Positions 14,337 through 18,623 of a stretch of DNA of 18,623 nt are shown piece after piece. The translations under genes were made by a program, and so were the position numbers. Every line of letters starts with the position of its first letter. Position 1 is the first letter of the stretch. The notes beneath the pieces were generated by a model. The model searched no databases. It saw only the letters and a program-made list of their open reading frames with translations, and had not been told where the DNA came from. The stretch is from the NCBI GenBank assembly GCA_937907705.1, contig CALCVP010000090.1, positions 1 to 18,623 of the forward strand, in the 5' to 3' direction. Source of the DNA: an uncultured Prevotella sp. (GTDB lineage: Bacteria > Bacteroidota > Bacteroidia > Bacteroidales > Bacteroidaceae).

Positions 14337-16075
14337 CAAGGTTTAGAGCTAACTCGCCGCAACGCAAAGAGTGTTATATACCGTTTGTCATCACAACTCT
14401 TATGGTCAAAACGTTTTATTTTCTTTAACAGGAAATCTTTATGAGCAGTTTTGAATGAAGTTATATCATTATCACCTATCAGAATATAGCCTTGGTTCGG
14501 CTTGCTGTTGTCAAGTGGGCACACCCTATCGTTCAAATAGAAATTAATCGTAAAGGAGTGCATACGGTCATGGTCTTCCACACTATCGCCTTCACGATAA
14601 TCATAGATAACGCCCTGAGGCACTATTTTCCGTATGCTCATAGCTACATCATAGTCTGATTTCACACGCATGATAGCTGGCAAGAACAGTGCATCAAGAC
14701 TTAACAACACGACAAAAGCTATGCTTACTACCGACAGCGACAAGCTATAAGCTCCCCTGTTGCGCCAATACCAAAAAGATACCGCAGTACCGACCAGCAA
14801 CAGCAGTATAACAATGGTTAACAAGTTGAACGGAACAGCATGTAAAGCAGACAGATACGATATATTCTCAGCAGCATGTTTACCGGTAAAAACAGTAGAA
14901 GGCATCCATGATAACTGTATCGCTATAAAGGCAACAGGCAACAGCAATGCCAACGCAGACAGAATATAGCCATACAGCTTTACAGCAATACAATAACGAC
15001 GAGACAAATAAACAAGATAATTGGCCAAGAAATAAGCTATAAACGGATATATGGGCAGTAAATAGACGCTACGCTTACTCTTGGGAATACAGTAAAAAAC
15101 AAAAATAATGACTATACTAAGCAGCGACACCAGCTGCAAATCAGAAAGCCCTAATATACTCTTCTTCAATCTTAACAGCATGGATTTTATCGAACCACTT
15201 AACGGCATTCGCTTGTATTTTAATACAAACAGAGAGAACAGACACAACAGAGTATAAGGCGCAAAGCCTGCCAACAGTGTTATAAAATTATAGTAAACAG
15301 GTTGCTCATGAGAGGAATAAGTCATCTTACCTGTAAAACGCAAGACATTCTCTTCCAACACCAACGACAAGAAATTGTCCCCACCCTGACGGTAAGCAGC
15401 CATGTACCATAAAGAAGGTAAAATACAAGACAACAAACCTATAAGAACAAATTTTGACAGAATATGCAACCAATGTTCGCCTCTGCAAAGCATAAATACG
15501 CCCATAACCAAGCATGGAAGCAATACACCTATCGGTCCTTTTGTCAGAAAGGCACCGCTCATCGCAAGTATGGCCAACCAGGGAACATATCCTTTTTGCC
15601 CACACTTGTACCAACCAAACAGCAAATAGATGGAAACGACAATAAGAGAGGACAACAGCATATCTACCCTGCAAGCCATGCCCGCACGATGAACCTCAAA
15701 ATTGGTAATCGTAATCAATCCTGCCAAAAAGGCTACCATGGCATTGCCACTATTCTTGGCATTTGCCTTGTAAGCCACCAAAACCATCAGTATCAAAGAC
15801 AAGGCAGAAGGCAAGCGCGAAGTGTATTCACTGACATAACCTTGTACCAATGAGAACAAAGCTATGCACCAATGCAGCAATGGGGGCTTATAGGCTATAT
15901 CAACACCATTGTTAACGGGCAAAGTCCAGTTGCCGTACTTCAACATTGACAAGGCTACCACAGCTTCTCTTGGTTCACCTTTGGTATTGAATAAAGACAT
16001 ACCCAAAAATAAAAGTAATGAAATAACACACAAAAGGGTAAGAATCCAAAAGAGTCTATTTTCTTGCTTCACCAT
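14336..16075 (-). CDS. ArnT-like GT39 membrane glycosyltransferase
   Basis: The 579-aa integral membrane protein has a dozen or so hydrophobic segments and motifs of the ArnT/PMT (GT39/GT83) superfamily: GEPREA (33-38) in the first periplasmic loop, KPPLLHW (63-69), RAGMACRVDM (130-139), LTKGPIG (177-183) and PKSKRSVYLLPIYPF (331-345). Such enzymes use a polyprenyl-phosphate sugar on the periplasmic face to decorate lipid A, glycans or proteins. The acceptor is unknown. It is the first gene of a leftward pair with the GT2 enzyme (TGATG overlap), and has a -7 box about 110 nt upstream. No arn pathway or GtrA flippase gene is nearby. Confidence 0.85.
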   Translation of the reverse strand: MVKQENRLFWILTLLCVISLLLFLGMSLFNTKGEPREAVVALSMLKYGNWTLPVNNGVDIAYKPPLLHWCIALFSLVQGYVSEYTSRLPSALSLILMVLVAYKANAKNSGNAMVAFLAGLITITNFEVHRAGMACRVDMLLSSLIVVSIYLLFGWYKCGQKGYVPWLAILAMSGAFLTKGPIGVLLPCLVMGVFMLCRGEHWLHILSKFVLIGLLSCILPSLWYMAAYRQGGDNFLSLVLEENVLRFTGKMTYSSHEQPVYYNFITLLAGFAPYTLLCLFSLFVLKYKRMPLSGSIKSMLLRLKKSILGLSDLQLVSLLSIVIIFVFYCIPKSKRSVYLLPIYPFIAYFLANYLVYLSRRYCIAVKLYGYILSALALLLPVAFIAIQLSWMPSTVFTGKHAAENISYLSALHAVPFNLLTIVILLLLVGTAVSFWYWRNRGAYSLSLSVVSIAFVVLLSLDALFLPAIMRVKSDYDVAMSIRKIVPQGVIYDYREGDSVEDHDRMHSFTINFYLNDRVCPLDNSKPNQGYILIGDNDITSFKTAHKDFLLKKIKRFDHKSCDDKRYITLFALRRVSSKP

Positions 16076-16182
16076 GTTTTATTATAATTTTAATCTGCAA
16101 CGACATAACCATCTATCCACATTTACAATAACAGCAAGTATTCTAAATGCCTGCATTTCTAATATTTTTAGCTATATTTTTG

Positions 16183-16190
16183 CAAAGATA
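16183..16190 (-). promoter_or_regulatory. -7 box of the ArnT-like/GT2 operon
   Basis: Read leftward this is TATCTTTG (TAnnTTTG), about 110 nt before the start codon. A TTTG occurs upstream but 25 nt away, longer than the usual spacing. Confidence 0.5.
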
Positions 16191-16289
16191 AGAAGTTTCT
16201 CCATACCCATTATAGCAAACCTCGCATTTTCAATAAAGCCTTAACATCTATTAAAACATAATATCTCCCCACTTAGCATCATTATAAGC

Positions 16290-16340
16290 ATAAGGGGCGA
16301 ATGTGATAGCAGCCATAATGTTATCACATTCGTCCCTTAT
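16290..16340 (-). terminator. Terminator hairpin of gdhA
   Basis: A 19-bp stem pairs 16290-16308 with 16322-16340 (one G-U pair) around a 13-nt loop. It begins 42 nt after the gdhA stop. The T-run after it is poor, but stem length and position support termination. Confidence 0.75.
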
Positions 16341-16382
16341 ATTTATGACAATAGATACTATTGCCTATCTCGTCAAGTATAA

Positions 16383-17717
16383 TTACACAATACCTTGCGC
16401 CATCATACCTTTGGCAACCTTCAAGAAGCCTGCTACATTGGCACCCTTCACGTAATTGATATAACCATCAGACTCTGTACCATACTTCACGCAATTGGCA
16501 TGGATATCATTCATGATATTATGTAATTTTGCATCTACCTCTTCACGACTCCAGCTCAAGCGCTCTGAATTTTGACTCATTTCAAGACCTGAAACAGCCA
16601 CGCCACCAGCATTAGCTGCCTTTCCTGGCGAATAAAGAATCTTGGCATCTTGAAACACTTTGATAGCTTCTGGGGTGGTAGGCATGTTAGCACCCTCGCT
16701 CACAGCAATGACGCCATTGGCTACCAATGCTTTTGCTGCCTCCTCATTAATCTCATTCTGAGTAGCAGAAGGCAATGCAATGTCTGCTTTTTCAAACCAA
16801 GGCTTTGCACCTTCTACGTATTTCACGCCGTATTTCTCTGCATACTCACGAATACGTCCACGCTCTATATTCTTCAACTCCATAATATAGTCGAGTTTTT
16901 CACGAGTAATGCCGTCAGGATCATAGATATATCCATCTGAATCTGAACAGGTAACAACCTTTGCACCCAATTCAATGCACTTCTCTATTGTGTACTGAGC
17001 CACATTGCCTGAACCACTTACCAACACTGTTTTTCCTTTAATGTCAATATTACGGGTCTTGAGCATGTTTATAAGGAAGTAAACATTTCCATAACCTGTA
17101 GCCTCAGGACGAATCAAAGAGCCACCAAACTGTATGCCCTTTCCTGTGAGTATGCCACTCCACTCATGAGTCAGTTTCTTATACATACCAAACATGTAAG
17201 CTACTTCACGGCCACCAACACCTATATCTCCAGCCGGGACGTCAACATCAGGACCGATATGGCGATACAGTTCTGTCATAAATGCTTGGCAGAAACGCAT
17301 CACTTCTGCATCGCTCTTGCCACGTGGTGAGAAATCAGAGCCACCCTTGGCACCACCCATTGGCAAGGTTGTCAAAGAGTTTTTAAATGTTTGCTCAAAA
17401 GCAAGGAACTTCAAAATACCCAAATTAACTGATTTATGAAAGCGCAAACCACCTTTATAGGGACCTATTACATTGTTATGCTGTACGCGATAACCCATAT
17501 TTGTCTGCACATTTCCCTTATCATCTACCCAAGAGACACGGAACTCTATCATGCGATCAGGAATACAGAGACGCTCTATAAGGTTAGCACGGTCAAATTC
17601 AGGATGCTTGTTATACTCTTCTTCTATAGTACCTAAAACCTGACTTACGGCCTGAATATATTCAGGTTCATTTGGAAATCTTTGCTTAAGATTCTCTACT
17701 ACTTTTGCTGCATTCAT
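16383..17717 (-). CDS. gdhA: NADP-type hexameric glutamate dehydrogenase
   Basis: The 444-aa enzyme is full length for the small hexameric class. It catalyses reductive amination of 2-oxoglutarate with ammonium, a main ammonium-assimilation route in gut Bacteroidales. Seen: GPYKGGLRF (85-93; K88), FKNSLTTLPMGGAKGG (111-126; catalytic K124, with K112), PAGDIGVGGRE (161-171; D164), the Rossmann loop VSGSGNVA (233-240), and SDSDG (258-262) after the second strand. The last pattern favours NADP(H), but cofactor use is inference. All catalytic residues are present. The gene stands alone on the minus strand, with its own strong promoter, a leader of about 225 nt and a terminator hairpin. A 22-nt-period repeat array lies upstream of the promoter. 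Confidence 0.96.
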   Translation of the reverse strand: MNAAKVVENLKQRFPNEPEYIQAVSQVLGTIEEEYNKHPEFDRANLIERLCIPDRMIEFRVSWVDDKGNVQTNMGYRVQHNNVIGPYKGGLRFHKSVNLGILKFLAFEQTFKNSLTTLPMGGAKGGSDFSPRGKSDAEVMRFCQAFMTELYRHIGPDVDVPAGDIGVGGREVAYMFGMYKKLTHEWSGILTGKGIQFGGSLIRPEATGYGNVYFLINMLKTRNIDIKGKTVLVSGSGNVAQYTIEKCIELGAKVVTCSDSDGYIYDPDGITREKLDYIMELKNIERGRIREYAEKYGVKYVEGAKPWFEKADIALPSATQNEINEEAAKALVANGVIAVSEGANMPTTPEAIKVFQDAKILYSPGKAANAGGVAVSGLEMSQNSERLSWSREEVDAKLHNIMNDIHANCVKYGTESDGYINYVKGANVAGFLKVAKGMMAQGIV

Positions 17718-17820
17718 AATTTCTATTTTATATTCAGTTAATTATAATCTTATAAAATAATCTGTTTCTTCTTGTTTTCTTGTTATCTATCTCTCTATAA
17801 AAGTTCGTACAGACTTATAT

Positions 17821-17857
17821 TGAAAGAGCATTTTGTAAACTAAAAGCAAATCTTTCA
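17821..17857 (-). other. Inverted repeat in the gdhA leader
   Basis: TGAAAGA (17821-17827) pairs with TCTTTCA (17851-17857) over a 23-nt A/T-rich loop with some inner pairing. It lies in the middle of the long leader and could be a weak regulatory stem. It resembles no riboswitch that I recognise. Confidence 0.3.
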
Positions 17858-17950
17858 TTAGTAAGAAATATATAATTAAAAAACTTCAATAATTTATTAA
17901 AATCATATTTCTACACACCTTATGCTGTAAAATACCGACTTTTAGTATTG

Positions 17951-17981
17951 CAAAGGTAATCATTTTTATCATAATATCAAA
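17951..17981 (-). promoter_or_regulatory. gdhA promoter
   Basis: Read leftward: -33 TTTG (17978-17981), a 19-nt spacer, -7 TACCTTTG (17951-17958). This is a full consensus match and the same design as the aminotransferase promoter. Predicted transcription start is near 17944, leaving a leader of about 225 nt. Confidence 0.8.
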
Positions 17982-18084
17982 TAAAATGATATACTTTTTT
18001 AATAAAAGCATAGCCAAATAACACATATTAGTATCTTTTAGAAGCCACATACAAATTCCAAAATATTATAAAACATTTGCCAAT

Positions 18085-18117
18085 AGACAGATAAGCTGTC
18101 TTCTGTATCAAACAGAA
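18085..18117. repeat. Two adjacent small hairpins
   Basis: AGACAG (18085-18090) pairs with CTGTCT (18096-18101), and TTCTGT (18101-18106) pairs with ACAGAA (18112-18117). Both loops are 5 nt and the two arms share one base. They sit directly before the 22-nt array. Confidence 0.35.
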
Positions 18118-18119
18118 AT

Positions 18120-18221
18120 AACCCTATCGTTCAAGTTCTCTAAACCTATGGTTTTGCCTGTGTAAACCTATGGTTTAGGCTTGCCAAACCTATGGTTTAT
18201 CATCTGTAAGACCTATACTTT
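18120..18221. repeat. 22-nt-period array of AAACCTATGGTTT units (array B)
   Basis: The 13-nt core AAACC-TAT-GGTTT (5-nt inverted arms) occurs exactly at 18142, 18164 and 18186. Diverged copies start at 18120 (AACCCTATCGTTC, 10 of 13) and 18209 (AGACCTATACTTT, 10 of 13). Start-to-start steps are 22, 22, 22 and 23 nt. The 9-10-nt linkers are not conserved, except that AGGC follows units 3 and 5 (counting the copy at 18120 as unit 1). GGTTT of one unit can also pair with AAACC of the next. It lies 140-270 bp upstream of the gdhA promoter. Confidence 0.75.
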
Positions 18222-18381
18222 AGGCTAAATATTTCAAGCTTTTCATTGGTTGCAAATGAAATGCCGTTATTTTTTCACCTCCATCCATCTCTATTAAGAC
18301 AAAAAGTCTCTTTATCTTCCGCATTGCTAACTTATTTGCTTATCCCCAGTAAAATATATACAGAACCCCAAAAGCTCTGCA

Positions 18382-18540
18382 ACCTTCTGCGGCAGGATGA
18401 CAGATGCGTACAGTGGTTTTCTAAAATATATTATTATGATGATAGACAATATATAAAAGTAAAGAGTATTTTTCCTGCCTGCGCACGTAGGGGATTTTAT
18501 AAATATACTTGCCGCACCTGACAAACCTGCCGCACAAGGT
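18382..18540. mobile_element. Possible MITE-like element (159 bp)
   Basis: The ends form an imperfect terminal inverted repeat. The left end 18382-18408 and the reverse complement of 18513-18540 both read ACCTT-N-TGCGGCAGG, then a variable stretch, CAG, N and TGCG, about 22 of 28 positions with one gap. The interior is A/T-rich with no coding capacity for a transposase. No clear target-site duplication is seen. It could instead be interspersed short repeats, since the right end carries a second TGCGGC word 18 nt inward. Confidence 0.35.
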
Positions 18541-18623
18541 ATCGTTTATTCTACAAACTTAGTTTAGTAAGTCTGAAGAGAAAGAATTTTATATCTGTTA
18601 CTCCTCTTAAAGCAGTTCTAAAC

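Larger units (their letters stand above)
16076..16382. other. 307-bp intergenic region between gdhA and the ArnT-like gene
   Basis: It holds the gdhA terminator (16290-16340), the ArnT-like gene's -7 box (16183-16190) and a 14-nt palindrome, AAATGCCTGCATTT (16145-16158), in that gene's leader. No coding frame is supported. Confidence 0.6.
17718..18623. other. 906-bp gene-free region upstream of gdhA
   Basis: It includes the gdhA leader and promoter (to 17981), paired small hairpins at 18085-18117, a 22-nt-period palindrome array (18120-18221), a 7-bp hairpin, TTTCATT (18241-18247) with AATGAAA (18255-18261), and a possible MITE-like element at 18382-18540. Two short open frames (18246-18521 plus, 18327-18524 minus) overlap each other and have no promoter or protein-like composition. 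The final 83 nt show nothing recognisable. Confidence 0.6.

Noticed and set aside
18120..18221. CRISPR array
   Set aside because: The repeated core is only 13 nt with 9-nt linkers, the outer copies are degenerate and no cas gene is nearby. The spacing is too short for spacers.
18246..18524. Two short overlapping open frames at the right edge (plus and minus)
   Set aside because: They overlap each other on opposite strands, include the possible MITE, lack promoters and have no recognisable domain.
1..18623. tRNA, rRNA or known riboswitch in the gaps
   Set aside because: Reading all gaps on both strands showed no tRNA-like acceptor or T-loop pattern and no riboswitch core that I know. Weak RNA families could still be missed without a covariance search.

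Overview
The window looks like the chromosome of a Bacteroidales bacterium, most likely Prevotella or a close relative. It has moderate-to-low GC and A/T-rich gaps between genes. Bacteroidetes-type promoters recur (-7 box TAnnTTTG, in three cases with a -33 TTG/TTTG exactly 19 nt upstream). The gene content fits: an outer-membrane porin of the Bacteroidetes 'putative porin' type, a DUF4468 exported protein, a secreted GH43 enzyme and a Bacteroidetes-like aspartate aminotransferase. No rRNA, tRNA, CRISPR array, phage gene or transposase was seen. Genus and family calls come from reading the translations, not from a database search.

Left block (1-4864). A promoter-rich leader precedes a rightward cluster: a small acidic protein, the DEAH-box helicase HrpB, a MacroD-type macrodomain protein whose start overlaps the hrpB stop (ATGA), and a class I SAM methyltransferase 8 nt later. 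The methyltransferase runs tail-to-tail into a leftward DUF4186 gene with a 26-bp coding overlap. Next block (4865-7767, leftward): an aspartate-type aminotransferase and a LolC/FtsX-like permease, overlapping by ATGA. A clear promoter lies upstream, a perfect 14-bp hairpin sits in the leader, and a strong terminator follows.

Envelope block (7768-11063, leftward): a DUF4468 exported protein, an 83-residue two-helix membrane protein, and a 773-residue porin whose start overlaps the small gene's stop (ATGA). A 461-bp gap separates this from a rightward secreted GH43 glycosidase (11525-13168), which ends at a terminator usable in both directions. The next leftward pair (16075-13335) is an ArnT-like GT39 membrane glycosyltransferase followed by a GtrB/DPM1-like GT2 enzyme, joined by TGATG. 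Together they look like a make-lipid-linked-sugar and use-lipid-linked-sugar unit. Last is leftward gdhA with a long leader, followed by 640 bp of gene-free, repeat-rich DNA to the window edge.

The most unusual structure is non-coding. Two intergenic arrays (11151-11282 and 18120-18221) share one architecture, a roughly 13-nt inverted-repeat core repeated every 22 nt (about two helical turns), but use different sequence words. A possible 159-bp MITE-like element with imperfect terminal inverted repeats lies at 18382-18540. None of the protein genes looks like an undescribed system on its own. The hrpB-macrodomain coupling and the phased palindrome arrays most deserve follow-up.
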